DNA of 64,000 nucleotides, taken from the NCBI GenBank assembly GCA_947650285.1, contig CANTFL010001005.1, positions 62,001 to 126,000 on the forward strand, in the 5' to 3' direction. Positions within the stretch are counted from its first letter, which is position 1, and every line of letters begins with the position of its first letter. Source of the stretch: Hyaloperonospora brassicae (lineage: Eukaryota > Oomycota > Peronosporomycetes > Peronosporales > Peronosporaceae). The notes under the pieces were generated by a model, which saw only the letters and a program-made list of their open reading frames with translations, was not told the origin of the DNA and did not search any database. Both the position numbers and the translations under genes were made by a program. Positions 1 through 11,200 of this stretch are shown piece after piece.

Positions 1-19
1 GAACGAGCGGACTCGTGAA

Positions 20-1356
20 ATGCATCACAGTCTGTTCGGCAGTGATGATAAACTCTATGGTGAGGAATACTATGACTCATCAGTATCAACTCAGGCTTCC
101 CCTCAAGAGAGTGATGACGATGGCGAGATCCATTGTCATTTTGAAAGCCGTGGTACCGAAACAGGTACCACATTGAAGCTTGGTGAGCTCAAGCCGTGGC
201 GCTTGCCCGAGCAGCTCATCAATATCTTGTCTCACGAGACAAGCCAACACCATCGAATTCCTTTATTCGATGAAACTGAGCTCCATGGCTTAAGTTCCAG
301 CGCGAGTAACTTCCGCGCTGAAGAGACTTCTATCTCGATGCTTTCCTAAGGCATCGATGGAATAATGGCAACCAAAATCGTGACGAGAACTCGCTTTTGG
401 CAGCGTGGAACGCCTTCGTCCAAAATGTCAATAATTTTGGACGAGAAGGGTGGCTAACGAAGCTTGAGGCGATACGCCTCAAGTTCGAAAAGCTAACGCC
501 AAACGATGCAAGGTACCGGTTGCATTGTTTGTCAAGTGAGGCCGGCATTCCATGCCTCACTTGGGGTGATCCTTGTGCGAGCTGTGTCTACAACTCGCAA
601 CGTGCACATAGGGACGTGCTTCCTAATTTCGTCCTGGGGAAGGGCACACATCTCGGCTGAGATGCGGGACGCGATTGCAAACTTGCAATCCGTCTACAAG
701 CGCCAAAAGCGCGTGTTTACCGATAGGCCCGAGGACCTATCGGATGAGTCTCGTCATACTGGTGGACGAGCCCTTCAACGTCAGCCATCAGCTGGGAACG
801 AGGTCCCAGCTGTCAACGGAAGTTGGGTACCCACGCCACCGGACGAGGTAACTCGCCCTTGATTCTGAATCTCCACGGTGGTTCAAGATACGCTCCACAA
901 GAAAGCGTTGACCACTGTGAGAAACCACCAGTGGTTCCGGTGGCGGTGGAAAAACAAGGTCCGGCTCAGCCGCCGGGCCTGCACGATACTTTAATTAACC
1001 ACGAGCGTTACCTGACTGAGCTGAGGGAGGACGTCGATCACGAATTCGATCGTCGGCACGCCTTGCAATCGGACGTGCGACGTCTTCGTGACGATCGGGA
1101 GAAGGACCGATCAGAATTCGCGTTCTCTCAGCTTGAGAGTGAAGGCGAGAGGCGTTGTTTGCGCGACGAGCTAGAGACAGCTCGCCGCGAGGCCGCGTCG
1201 ATAAAGGACCAACTCCTTTCGACGAAGGACTAACTTCAGTGTTTGGTCCGTGATCACAAGAATCTGTTGGGGATTCTTGAGCGCGCCGGTTATCTCCGTT
1301 CTCGCAAGAGGCCTCGTACTGATGGTAAGGGAGGAGACGACCAACATAAAACGTAG
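20..1356 (+). pseudogene. Antisense ORF series inside the gypsy element, coiled-coil protein
   Basis: Plus-strand open stretches at 20-349, 397-660, 506-862 and 823-1233 (continuing after an in-frame TAA to a stop at 1354-1356) read as one broken protein. It has an acidic N-terminus, a segment PWRLPEQLINILSHETS, a cysteine segment (CLTWGDPCASC), an extended charged coiled coil (RHALQSDVRRLRDDREKDR and following heptads) and a basic nuclear-localisation-like end SRKRPR. It runs opposite to gag-pol, lies between pol and the expected 3' LTR, and overlaps the pol tail. Function unknown. The protein-like composition through several frame changes suggests a formerly functional gene, not a chance shadow. 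Confidence 0.6.
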
Positions 1357-1912
1357 GATGCGTGCGCATTTTACGAGGCAATTCGATCGTGCATGCATTG
1401 CCCTTTAGGTGCAATACACGAAAGGGACCAATGTATTTCGACAGTAAATTACTACTGATGACATTAGTAACTACATGTCCAGGTAAGTTTACCGTAGACA
1501 GTAGTACTAGGTCGTTAACCTTAAATGAAAGAACATTTGCTCTTTCATTCTTGTCTGCGTTCCGTTTCTAGCGGTCCACCTCATTTGCGATGGAGTACTG
1601 AACGAAAAGGACTACCGCTTCTCGAGTCAGCAGGAAGTTCTCTGCTGACTCGTTGTTGTGTTTTTCAGTGCGCTTCGTGCGCACTACTAACAGATAGTTC
1701 TCTTCTTCAACAAGGGTGTCTTCTTCCTCGCTGGCATTGTCGTTAACGACAATGAATATCCCAGCATCGTCATCATTGTCTGATGTAGCAGCAGCTTCAT
1801 CGCTACTGCTAAGCCCGATTTCCTCGATGTCGACGTTGTCGACATCGGCATCAAACGTATCGGCGTGGGCGGTGATACGTGACGAGCAAGAACCAAAACG
1901 GATTTTGCTCAA
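995..1912 (-). pseudogene. Gypsy pol C-terminal tail (chromodomain-like region)
   Basis: Frames 1568-1912 and 995-1414 continue pol after integrase. The first is an acidic stretch. The second contains GNACTIELPRKMRTHPTFYV, which resembles the SH3-like or GPY/F-type tail (I-LP-hydrophobic-HP-F-V-LLPY) of gypsy polyproteins, then a low-complexity Ser/Arg-rich tail. The tail overlaps the plus-strand ORF ending at 1233-1356. Confidence 0.7.
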
Positions 1913-2719
1913 GTGATTCCCTCCTTCCCTTTAACTCAGAGTCACTCTGTATGAGGGCGGGAATACGTGGGTGCCATAAGCCATTCACGTAGAACGGTTT
2001 ATGCGTCGTGGACGCATGCACGGAGTTGTAGATGGCAAACTCAACCATCGTTAAGAACTCAATCCAATGTGAAAAGGAGTGGACGTATCCATGAAGAATT
2101 TCTTCGAGGACACGGTTCGCACGTTCTGTCTGGCCATCTGTTTTAGGATGGTCAGAGGTTGACATCTTCAACCGTGTTCCCAATGTGCGAAACACGGATT
2201 GCCAAAACGCCGCCATGAAACTAGGGTCACGGTCGGATACGAGTTCATGGGGTAAACCGTGGAGTCGAAACACAGTGTCGATGAAGACACGCGCACAACC
2301 TTGTGCGTTGTTCAATTCTGGGACTGCATCAAGATGTACCATCTTGCTGAAACGATCCACAAAGACAAGAATACCATTATTCTTGTTAGTGTCTTCGAAA
2401 AACCCGAAGACAAAGTCCATGGACACGGACTCCCAACACTCTGCCGGAGCTAGCAGAGGCTGAAACAGTGCACGGGATGAAGGACTAGGCTTCACCCGTT
2501 GACAGACCTTGCAAGAACGGATGTAATTGCGGACAAACTAATACTGGCGGGGCCAGTAAAAGTCACGACTGACCGTGAGGTAAGTCTTTTCTCTACCACG
2601 ATGGCCGCCTGTTGGGGCATCGTGACACTCGAACATGATGCGTAATCGCAAGTCATCATGATCAGAAACGACGACACGAGGCGTGTCGTCGGCAACTGCT
2701 GTAAATTACAGCAGGCCAT
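1851..2719 (-). pseudogene. Gypsy integrase core
   Basis: The 1851-2495 frame encodes an rve-type integrase core: SMDFVFGF with the first aspartate, HELVSDRDPSF with the second, and DGQTERANRVLEE with the glutamate, giving the DDE triad. The zinc-binding HHCC region upstream (2492-2719) is frame-shifted and poorly readable. The intact triad shows decay is by indels more than by substitution. Confidence 0.88.
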
Positions 2720-2993
2720 TGCGAGTCGTGTACCGATCCAATGAGGAACGGAACAAAGCCGGAAAATTTTTCAACGATTTACGAGCTGACTTCGCCAGAG
2801 GATCCATCAATCGCAGAAGATCCTAGCCTTCTAAGTAGACCTTCCCTACGTCGTCACAAAATGCTGACGACGGGACACTGACTGTAAGTGTCACACTAGT
2901 GGTCCTATTCTCACTTTTGTATTGCGCGCCCGGCTCGGAATCGATTCGGCGCAAAAGCGCATCAGCGAAGATATTAATTCGTCCTGGTTTATG

Positions 2994-3668
2994 CTACACG
3001 GAGAAGTTATACTCCGCGAAGAAGGACAGCCACCCCGCCATCCTTTGCGAGAGGTGTGGACTGTTCACGGCCGTGCGTAGTGACGCATGGTCCGTATAGA
3101 CGATGAACGGTATATCTCCGAGGAGATAGACGCGGAAATTAGCCAGTGCATACTTCATGGCAAGGAGTTCCTTGTCATGCACTGGGTACTTACGCTCAGC
3201 TGCTTGCAGCTGACGCGGTTGATAGCAGACGACGCGCTCTGCGCCATCTGTGTCATACTGCATCAACGCACAGCCGATAGCAAAGTCGCTGGCGTCACAG
3301 GCCACATGAAAATGTCTGTCCTGATCTGCAATCGCCAATATGGGCGATTGCATCAAGCTCTGCTTGATACCTGCAAAGGAACGCTGACAGTCAGCGTTCC
3401 ATGACCACTTCACATCTTTCTTGAGCAAGCCAGAAATATACACAGTCATCTCGGCGTAGTTGCGCCAGTACTTGTGCAAGTACTCCGCTAAGCCAAGGAA
3501 CTTCCTTAGTCCCTTGACGTCGGCTGGCACTGGCCAGTCGGTGATCGCCTTGATCTTTTCGGGATCAGGGCGGACGCCGTGTTTGCCGACGATGCACCTA
3601 AGAAGTATAAATTCGCTTGCCGCAAATATACACTTCTTGAGGTTGGCATACAGCTTATGCTTGCGCAT
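2994..3668 (-). pseudogene. Gypsy RT thumb and RNase H
   Basis: This 224-codon stretch starts KHKLYANLKKCIFA and continues through the thumb region (GLRKFLGLAEYLHKYWRNYA) into an RNase H-like domain with HVACDASDFAIGCAL and YPVHDKELLA, ending with VYTDHASLR. These are standard motifs of Ty3/gypsy pol. It is one of the best-preserved parts of the copy. Confidence 0.88.
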
Positions 3669-4409
3669 AAGTTGAAAACCTGACGAACGTGAGTTCTGTG
3701 AACTTCCACGTCCGTCTTTCCGTTCATAGCCCGGCTATGTAGAGAGCACATCGTCGAAGTAACTCGGTGAGAAGTCTCGCACCGGTCTCAACAGATTTGT
3801 AACACATCTGTTGAAAGTAGCAGGGGCATTGCTCAACCCCCGTGGCATCACTACCCACTCCTACAGCATACCGCTGGGGGTGCTCACTGCTGTGTACGGG
3901 ATGTCCCGTTCACGAATGAGGATCTGATAGAATCCATCCATCAGATCCGTGGACGAAAAGATGGTACTCTTTGACATACCATCTATGATTACGTCCTTCC
4001 TCGGTATCGGCGTCCGAGCCGGTACCGTTGCAGCATTCAATTTGTTGAATGCGTGCACTATCCGCCATCCTCCTGTGGCCTTTCGCACACAGAAGGTCAG
4101 AGAGCTGTGAGGGGATGTTGATTCCCTCACATGGACCTCTGCTAAGCGATCGGTAAAGAACTTGTCGATCGCTAGTACTTGTTCACGAGGCAGTGGCCAC
4201 TGCTTCATGACACAGTACTTCGAGCCCGTTTTGAGCTCGATCTCGTGTCGAGTGCCTTTGTCCTTAGGCAACTTGCAAGGTACAGATTCAGGGAATACAT
4301 CCTTGAATTCGCTCAAATCCTTATACAAAGGATTTGCCTGAAGTGACTCCCAGGATTGGGACGCGTATCGCTCAATCCGAGTCTTCTCATCGAGGACACT
4401 TTCGTCCAT
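3506..4409 (-). pseudogene. Gypsy reverse transcriptase, N-terminal part
   Basis: The open stretch 3861-4409 carries RT landmarks in order: a primer-grip-proximal region ending KQWPLPREQVLAIDKFF, then GGWRIVHAFNKLN, then TDLMDGFYQILIRERDIPYT, which contains the first catalytic aspartate. The YFDDV catalytic box is readable near 3749-3762 in another frame, followed by a stop. At least two frame breaks separate this from the RNase H part. Confidence 0.85.
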
Positions 4410-4454
4410 CGATGAGCTGCTGAGAACCCGTTTGTTCTCAGCAAATACTGTTGC

Positions 4455-5087
4455 CTACCGAATATCGGCCACATACTCATCCTTTGTGACGAATATGCAG
4501 ATCTGCTTGACTTTTCCACTACGCAGATCACGCAAGAACCGTTTCGGTACTAGCGTCGGCAGTCGAGTTATCTTCGAAGTTAACTTTGGAGGCGCAACCA
4601 GATCAAGCGTATAAGCGCCTGCGCTCGATCCGTCATTAACCAAGACATTCAGTGTCTCGACTACCTCCTGGGAAATCACTTCCACAGGATCTGGGTGAGC
4701 TTTCTCCACAATGTAGTGATCATCTACATTGTGTTCTTGTACCGTCGTGCTAACTACTGTACCACAAGTGAGGTCATCGCACTCACTCGTAGTACACCCA
4801 CGTGAGTGTGGGCGTTCCAAGATATTCGTCAGGTGGTTACCTGAGGAACAAGTGGCAGGTATCGTAACCGATCGATACTGCCAACTCACCCTTGGCTCGT
4901 ATTTCCTGAGCCAAGGCAACCCTAAGATGACGTCGAACTTGTCATCTAGGTCAAGCACGATGAAATCATCATCGTACTGTTCGACTTTGAACGTGTAGTG
5001 GATTCCGACTACACGTTTCTTCACATTGATCGATGCGCCTGTCGCTAGGCGCACCGTCATCTTCGTTGGAGGGATCTCCCGTTCCAC
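4455..5087 (-). pseudogene. Gypsy aspartic protease region
   Basis: A 210-codon minus-strand ORF lies between gag and RT, where retropepsin is expected. The segment DDDFIVLDLDDKFDVILGLP followed by W and L resembles the second half of a retropepsin-like fold (the ILG motif followed by PWL). The DTGA-type active site should lie just upstream, around 5100-5160, where GASNNF-like residues can be read in another frame, so the protease is broken. Confidence 0.7.
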
Positions 5088-5298
5088 AAAGTTAAAACAT
5101 TATGCCTCTAGCGACTGCCGACGAACAAAATTGTTTGACGCCCCACAGTCAACTAGGGCGCGAAGTGACAAGTCTTTTGCCACTTCTAACTTCAAGGTGA
5201 TGAGATACACCTAATCACCAGGTGCAGAGACACACAGAAATTGTGTGTTGGGAGCAACCTTCTTCAGTATATTTGCAAATTCTCTTGATGTTGCTGGA

Positions 5299-5778
5299 TC
5301 AGTAGGGGTGGAGCGCCCTACTGATCCCGACCGTTTTTGATGGTCCACCTCGCTGTTGCGATTTCGCAACAGCAACGGACCCTCGCTCTCCAGTTCTTCT
5401 TGCTGGTGGGTGAATACTGCGCTCAGCACCGCGAGGTCCTGAGCGGGGGATTTTGCATTCATATGCGTAGTGTACCAACTTGTGACAGCGATGGCATCTC
5501 ACCATTCGCTTGTCATTCGCAAGGCGAGGTTTATCGCCCTCGAAATTACAGAGGTCCATTGGTTCTGGACCTCCGACTGCTAATCGTCTCTGTGTACGAT
5601 GCGGTGTGCCCGTAGCGTGACACTGTATCACGCTATAATCTTCTTGCTCCGCTGCGAAGATTGCCTCTGAGAGCGTCTTTAGCTCTCCGCGGAACAGGTG
5701 GTCCCTAACGGGACCGTCTAAAAGCCCTTGAATAAAGATTGTGATCAACAAAAACTCACTCAAAGGGTTCACTACCAT
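5299..5778 (-). pseudogene. Gypsy gag, C-terminal part with zinc knuckle
   Basis: This 159-codon stretch continues Gag after a frame break. It contains the motif CHRCHKLVHYAYEC, which fits CX2CX4HX4C, the nucleic-acid-binding zinc knuckle of retroelement nucleocapsids. The segment before it (LLDGPVRDHLFRGELKTLSE) resembles the end of a capsid domain. Confidence 0.8.
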
Positions 5779-5893
5779 GCAGCTTGCAAGGTAGCGTACA
5801 TGTTGAGCGTAAGCGTGAACCTTACGCTTACCTTGCTTGAGTTGCAGGAGCTCCGAAAGAGTCCTGAACTATGCTCTGGGCGGCTCGAACGTC

Positions 5894-6424
5894 TCACTGA
5901 GCAGGTTCTTGAAGATCCTCAACGACCCAAACACATTTGAGTCGTGCAACTTGAGGTTCAGGGCCCAAGCTCTGGCTTCTCCTGCCAGTATAGACTTGCA
6001 TTCGCTCATCGTCGATGTGACGAGCATCGATGGCATCGTCCAGCTCGACGAACCACCATAACAGGTAGTCTTCCTCGACTCCCCGATACTTGGAGACCTC
6101 TAGTTTTAGAGACTCCCGTCGACGCTCACGCTTTGGCTCTGCGGACTGAGACTGTTGTTGTCTCAGTGATTCGGTCCGCTGGTGATCTTGTTGTTGCAAC
6201 AATGTCATCTGCGCTCGCGACTCATCAAGTTCTAGTTGCAAGAACTTGCTAATGGCGACGTGTTGCTGGTCCCTATCCCTTGAGGATAGCATGGCCCAGA
6301 TGGCTTCCTCGCCAACGGTCGAACTCATTCGTTCGATCGCACTCCATTCGATGTCGCTCAAATGGAAGTAGCTTTTACGGGTTCCGTGAAAGCTGTAGCC
6401 GTCTACATTGCCCAAAATGTTCAT
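5894..6424 (-). pseudogene. Gypsy gag, N-terminal part
   Basis: A 176-codon open stretch starts close to the primer binding site. It contains a Gln-rich coiled-coil-like stretch and then the gag motif region KYRGVEEDYLLWWFVELDDA, typical of retrotransposon capsid proteins of this class. The reading frame is lost near 5894 and gag continues in another frame at 5299-5778. Together the pieces would make structural Gag; the break means this copy cannot. Confidence 0.8.
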
Positions 6425-6463
6425 GTTGGGCGATGGGGTTGTGGTCCTTGGACGGACTACAAC

Positions 6464-6472
6464 GTGCTACCA
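6464..6472 (-). other. Retrotransposon primer binding site
   Basis: Two bases inside the LTR the minus strand reads TGGTAGCAC, complementary to a tRNA 3' end GUGCUACCA. A tRNA ending GCUACCA is typical of eukaryotic initiator tRNA-Met, so this is the inferred primer. The same nine bases occur ahead of the second gypsy gag at 42677-42685. Confidence 0.65.
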
Positions 6473-6474
6473 GG

Positions 6475-6915
6475 TGTAACGGGGCACTGTTGACTACGTA
6501 CTGGTTGACCAGTACGGAGTATACTTCCACTGACGACAGCGGTCGACAGTGCCCTGCTAGGTGTTTAATGAACACAGAGGAAGGAAAGGAGACTAAGTAG
6601 TTAGACTAGTCTCTTGGTAAAAGTAAAACTGTATTATATATAACTAAGTCCTATAACTCCTTGAATCTTCTGTTGTCCTCACTTAATTATACCAATACAA
6701 CTATATGTATGATGACGTCTGCTCACCACCCATTGCGCGCGTCTAGCAGCGATTGGTGGGTTGATATCATCACGATATCAACCAATGAGTAGACCCTTCG
6801 GTCTACCCAACAATATCACCATGTCTGTGATATTGTTAAAAGAATATTCGACGTAATATTCGTTATTGTCAAATTGTTTAAAGAACAATTTCATGTAACG
6901 GGCTACCCCGTTACA
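6475..6915 (-). repeat. 5' LTR of the gypsy element
   Basis: The 441-bp segment begins on the plus strand with TGTAACGGGG and ends with CCCCGTTACA, giving 10-bp inverted termini with the canonical TG...CA ends. It sits directly outside gag and the primer binding site. An AT-rich TTATATATAA at 6634-6643 could be the LTR core promoter. The outer third (6759-6915) is packed with short perfect hairpins. The second LTR is not in the window, so the boundary rests on the termini and the PBS. Confidence 0.75.
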
Positions 6916-7000
6916 GGTATTGCACGCCTGCCTGGACTTATTTATGATATAAAAGAAGTGACTCGGCATGCAAACGGCAACCACAAGAATGCACGTGCAG

Positions 7001-7096
7001 ACGATTAGTAATGCGCGACGTAGCGACTAGAAATGCGCGACATAGCGATTACTAATACGCGACTACACGATTAGAAATGCGCGATACAACGATTAC
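7001..7096. repeat. Minisatellite of about 21-bp units
   Basis: About four and a half degenerate copies of a unit resembling ACGATTAGAAATGCGCGACA follow one another just outside the LTR. Copies differ at a few positions (GCGCGACGTAG, GCGCGACATAG, ACGCGACTACA, GCGCGATACAA). Confidence 0.7.
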
Positions 7097-7996
7097 GATT
7101 GTGTTGTTGAAAGAATCCAGTAGGCTTAGATTAGCAAAAGAGATTGCGAACTAAGGACCTAAATATATTCACCTTGCATTTTGCGTTCTACAACTCAAGT
7201 GCTAAACAACAATTTACTCTTGAGCCGAGGGATTTCCCGGTTGCTCCTGAGGTCAGTCACGAGAGTTCACCGTCACCGGTGCTGCTTTCCTGGCTCTGGA
7301 GCTTTCAGACATCTTTTACTTAATCTTATGTAATAGACCGCCATGAAATCTCTCCCGCATAGTAATTTCGTCGTTTGATGTGATGGAAAGACTGTCTGAT
7401 CGACAAATCGTAGTGGAGTGACGACGCCACGGTCTGATCGACAACTCGCGTCACCAACAAAGTGTCCCATCCGATTGAAACGGATGTCATATTGAGTGAT
7501 TGGGACAAAAGCGTAAGGTGTCCGCTGCAGTTGCTGGTTCAAGCTGGGACGGGTAGAGAGCTATCTACTCCAGCCCCTCCAGGGTACGTAAGAGCTCTAT
7601 ATACAAAAAGTCAGACGGTATCTGTGCTGTAGGCAACGGTCGTAACGAACCTGCTATTGTAAGCTAGAGTAGACATGACACGATGTAGCGAAAGGCGAAG
7701 TGTGTGAAGCGTAGGGACCGTGCATGACATCTGGCTCGAGTCGGCGCAAACATTGCCAAAGAACCACAGCCCACAGACTCGAAACTGGTTGTCTGTCCGT
7801 CCGGGACTTGTGCACAAGTGATGGTGCACCCCTTCTTTGTAGTGCCGTATGCATCGAGTGCTTCATTCTGTCGCGACGTCGCCGTGAAGCACGCACTTGG
7901 CGCTCTTGGCTCTCAAGGACCGCCACTACTTCTTTCATTTCACAACTTGCCACGCACCGCACACGACCTTACCACTTCAAGCTGCCAACATCAACG
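7097..7996. other. Intergenic, decayed, no gene recognised
   Basis: A minus-strand open stretch at 7273-7542 (89 codons, no recognised domain, no convincing ATG context) is the longest candidate. Its protein-like composition may reflect an old element. The last ~250 bases should contain the promoter of the secreted-protein ORF at 7997. Confidence 0.4.
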
Positions 7997-8215
7997 ATGA
8001 AGGTCAAAACCACTACGCTCGTCTTCGTCGCCGCGACCATCTTTACCGCTGTCCAGGCTAATAGCGGCTCGTGCAGCGGTCACCAAAGTTGCCGAAGTAA
8101 CCCAACCTTTATCGATAAAGCCACAAAGGCTTTAAACAGGATGTATACATCGCCCCCGAGCTTCGAAGATTGGGATCATGTCTGCCTCTCTTGCTGCTAT
8201 TTCAGCAACTGCTGA
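7997..8215 (+). CDS. Small secreted cysteine-rich protein
   Basis: A 72-residue protein starts with a clear signal peptide (KVKTTTLVFVAATIFTAVQA, likely cleaved after residue 21) and leaves a mature peptide of about 51 residues with six cysteines (positions 26, 32, 63, 66, 67 and 72), an even number compatible with three disulfides. No RXLR or LFLAK motif is present, so it is not an RXLR or Crinkler effector by motif. In an oomycete, a short secreted cysteine-rich protein in a repeat-rich, gene-poor stretch is a candidate apoplastic effector or inhibitor, but the role is inference only. The ATG at 7997 is chosen because only this start gives the signal peptide; the longer in-frame upstream reading does not. 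Confidence 0.6.
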   Translation: MKVKTTTLVFVAATIFTAVQANSGSCSGHQSCRSNPTFIDKATKALNRMYTSPPSFEDWDHVCLSCCYFSNC

Positions 8216-11200
8216 TCCCGTATTTTCCATCGAGATTAGGAAGTCTATCACACAGGTGTGATGGATCGGTTGGCAGTAGGCACACTACGGTACTGCGATT
8301 CACGCAGCATCTTCTGATCACATTTTCATGTGATGCGGTAATGGATTTCTCGACATAGTTTAGTAGCTATGCAACTCACGCACCCAAGCGTGAACTTGCT
8401 CGTTAATAAACTCAAATACAATGAAGTTTTCACTGTGTTATCTTAACTACATCGTGTTTGCGACCATCGTGTAGTTCACACGATCTACAAAGTTGTTACG
8501 CGCTCCTCACTATGAAGAGATATTCCTAGAACCAAGCATGCATTTGTTTATCGATTGCCGAATGTAGTGGACCTTTGAGAGGCATCTCGTCACAATGACC
8601 TTGACACTGCACGAAACTGATGCAAATTGGAGACATGCAGTCGTCTCGTGCAGTTGTTTGAGTACAAGCACCAATGGCAAACTCAGCCATCGTGCGTGTG
8701 AATGAACTCACAGCCATCGACGGCACCCTCTTCGAAGACTTCCCAGAAAAAACGTCATTTAATTTTGAGGCTACTGACCACGTACATAGCCAAACAAACT
8801 GTGTCGACATTGAACGAATGACGTCTACTCCAATGCTGCCGATGACGACGTCTCGAAAAACACGCTTGCGGTTCGAGGCGGGTATGTATGAGATGCCATA
8901 CCATCGATTGTTTATCCCGCTGAGCAGCGCGTGCTGCAACTACGTCTGCTGTACACATGGTCTGTCGGTCTGTTTGTCTGTCTGTCAGTCTGGACGAGGT
9001 GTCAGTAGTACGCATCCTTTTGCGTGACAGCATCGAATGTATTTGGAATCATGTCGTCCAGAAGCGATGGACGTAAGCCCGTAAGACGCAACGGATACGG
9101 TTGTCCTGAAGAACAACAACCGTTTGAGCTTGCAGGTGAATCATGTAGTCTACCAAAACTGCAGGCTCAGATTCTGCTACCGAGTCTTTCGTAGAGTGAG
9201 CAGAGGGTACTGCCACCGCATCCCTGGTTACTAGAAACATGGCAGACAACTCTAAGACGCAAACGAACCGACAAAAGCCGATTCGATCACTAGAACGGCA
9301 ACAGCATTCGCTAGCATCGCTTGGCCGCCTACTACTTCATTGGACGTCTCTACTCGGGCGATTCAACAGCACTGGCACATCCGGCTGATAGGCCTCCCAT
9401 CAGCACCAGACGTTGGTCACACATCAGCGATCGGTAAGCAGCGAGTCGAGGGAATTTCGATCCTCTGTTACGCAGAGGATCCTGGCTAAGGCATGAGAAC
9501 ATGTGCGGTAAGAACATGCCAGATGAAGCAAATCTGAGATTAGCGTAGTGTAGCGTACATGCTCGGGACTTCAGCAAAGGAACGTGAATCTTTCGGAAGT
9601 CCAGATGTCTTCGAATGAATGCGTCCATCCATACGAGGATTTTGTACAAGACCTATTCGCTGCAGCACTCTTGAATGTTGCTAAGAAAGAGGAAGCGCGC
9701 GGCCTTCCAAACTGCTACATACACAACGCAACACTACTCGGACTGTGTTGAATGGAAGCACATCATGTGTCACTGTACCATTCGTCGCATTTAGCAATGG
9801 CGTCACAAGCACCAGTTGTGGTTCATCTACTGCTGTACATTTGGGATGGCGCAAGCGTCACGTCTAGGTCCTCACCAGTCATACGGAGTCGAATGGAAGA
9901 AGGTAGACCATGCTATCTTTTTGGATACGCAACGTGCGTCTGACGCTGTTGCTGATTCTCGAGGTGTACGAGTCTCATCTTGTCATGTTGCGTCGTGTCA
10001 CCGCCAGCTACAATCAGATCATGATTGATTCTTGTCGCGTGCACGGTCTTGCTACTAGCATTGAAGCATCCTTTTGCTCGGCCGCATTGACCCACTTTCC
10101 ATAGCGCCCTAGCGGTTCACAACGCTCAATGTGTACTTCTTTTCTCAGATGATGTCTTCTTTCTCGTACGAGATGCACCTTTCGAGCATCCTTCTGGACA
10201 GTCCTTGACACAGTGTATGTCAGCGGTCTGGATTTGTCCCGAGTCGGACAGTGTTGCGGTAGACAAAACCCGAGTTCAGGAGGCAGTAGCATAAAGCCAC
10301 ACCACAATAGCACGGCCCTTTCCTTCCTACGTGGTCTAGATATCAGGCGGCCCATGAGGTCGCACGCTTGGCAACTTGCGATGGTCACACGTTTCGCTGC
10401 CCCTTATTCTATCGAGCGAACTCGCTTGCGCGATCCGTTCAGCTGGAAGCAAAATGTTGCACGACTGGATGGATCAGCGTCTGATTGAAGAGTATGCTGC
10501 AATACCATTCCGCAATCCGTTCTAACGGCCGCTGGCTGCAAGCTTTCGCAAGTGTTGTCCGAAAAAAGCAACCCCATTGACCATTCACTACTGCCGAAGT
10601 GGAGCTGGCTTCCCTAAAACCAGCGCCGTCGACTTTGCTTTACACCGACCTGTCGTGTGACACAGCACTGGACAGCAAACGTCCGTATGAACCACTTGGT
10701 GTTGCTATGCCTACTGTGGGGATCCTGCCAGATTGCACACACCTAACGATGTGAGGGCTCTGTATTGGAACGTTGTAGCTCGACATGTACAAAAGCGTGC
10801 TAGACTAGCATTTACTCATGTAGGTGGCTAAAAGTTCTAAAGCAAGTGCTGAACCAGCGCGCCACGAGCCAAACTGTTGCTCGCGTCGCTCGTGGGGATG
10901 CTAAGAATCGGTGAGCGATTATTCTTAAGTGCAACTGCTGTAGTCTCGACTCCGTCATCCGCTAAGGCTATTTGAACGGCCTCATGCGTTCTCTTCTTCA
11001 CGAACAATCGTTTGCAATGTGACACATGACGGCTTGTTAGTTCGACAGTCACACGCGGTACTTTTAGCTCAACGCAAAGTGTTGCTTTCAGTAAGTCTGT
11101 CGAGACATGAATTACGGTAGTAAACATGCCGCAATCCTCGGCGACAACTGTTTGACGAGGTCGTAGGAGCTAAACATTCGGCGGCCTGTTGCTGAAGTTA

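Larger units (their letters stand above)
1..6915 (-). mobile_element. Decayed Ty3/gypsy LTR retrotransposon, 3' end outside window
   Basis: Read on the minus strand the order is LTR (6915-6475), primer binding site, gag with a zinc knuckle, retropepsin, reverse transcriptase, RNase H, integrase and a C-terminal pol tail, which is the Ty3/gypsy order (RT before integrase). The coding region is split over several frames with stops, so the copy is non-functional. No sequence matching the LTR end is seen at low coordinates, so the 3' LTR should lie left of base 1. The target duplication cannot be checked for the same reason. A plus-strand ORF series occupies 20-1356, antisense to the pol tail. 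Confidence 0.93.

Noticed and set aside
7997..8215. RXLR or Crinkler effector
   Set aside because: No RXLR, EER, LFLAK or HVLV motif in the secreted ORF or elsewhere in the window.
8674..9027. 117-codon plus ORF as a gene
   Set aside because: Ends in a CTGT microsatellite translation and shows no domain; probably chance.
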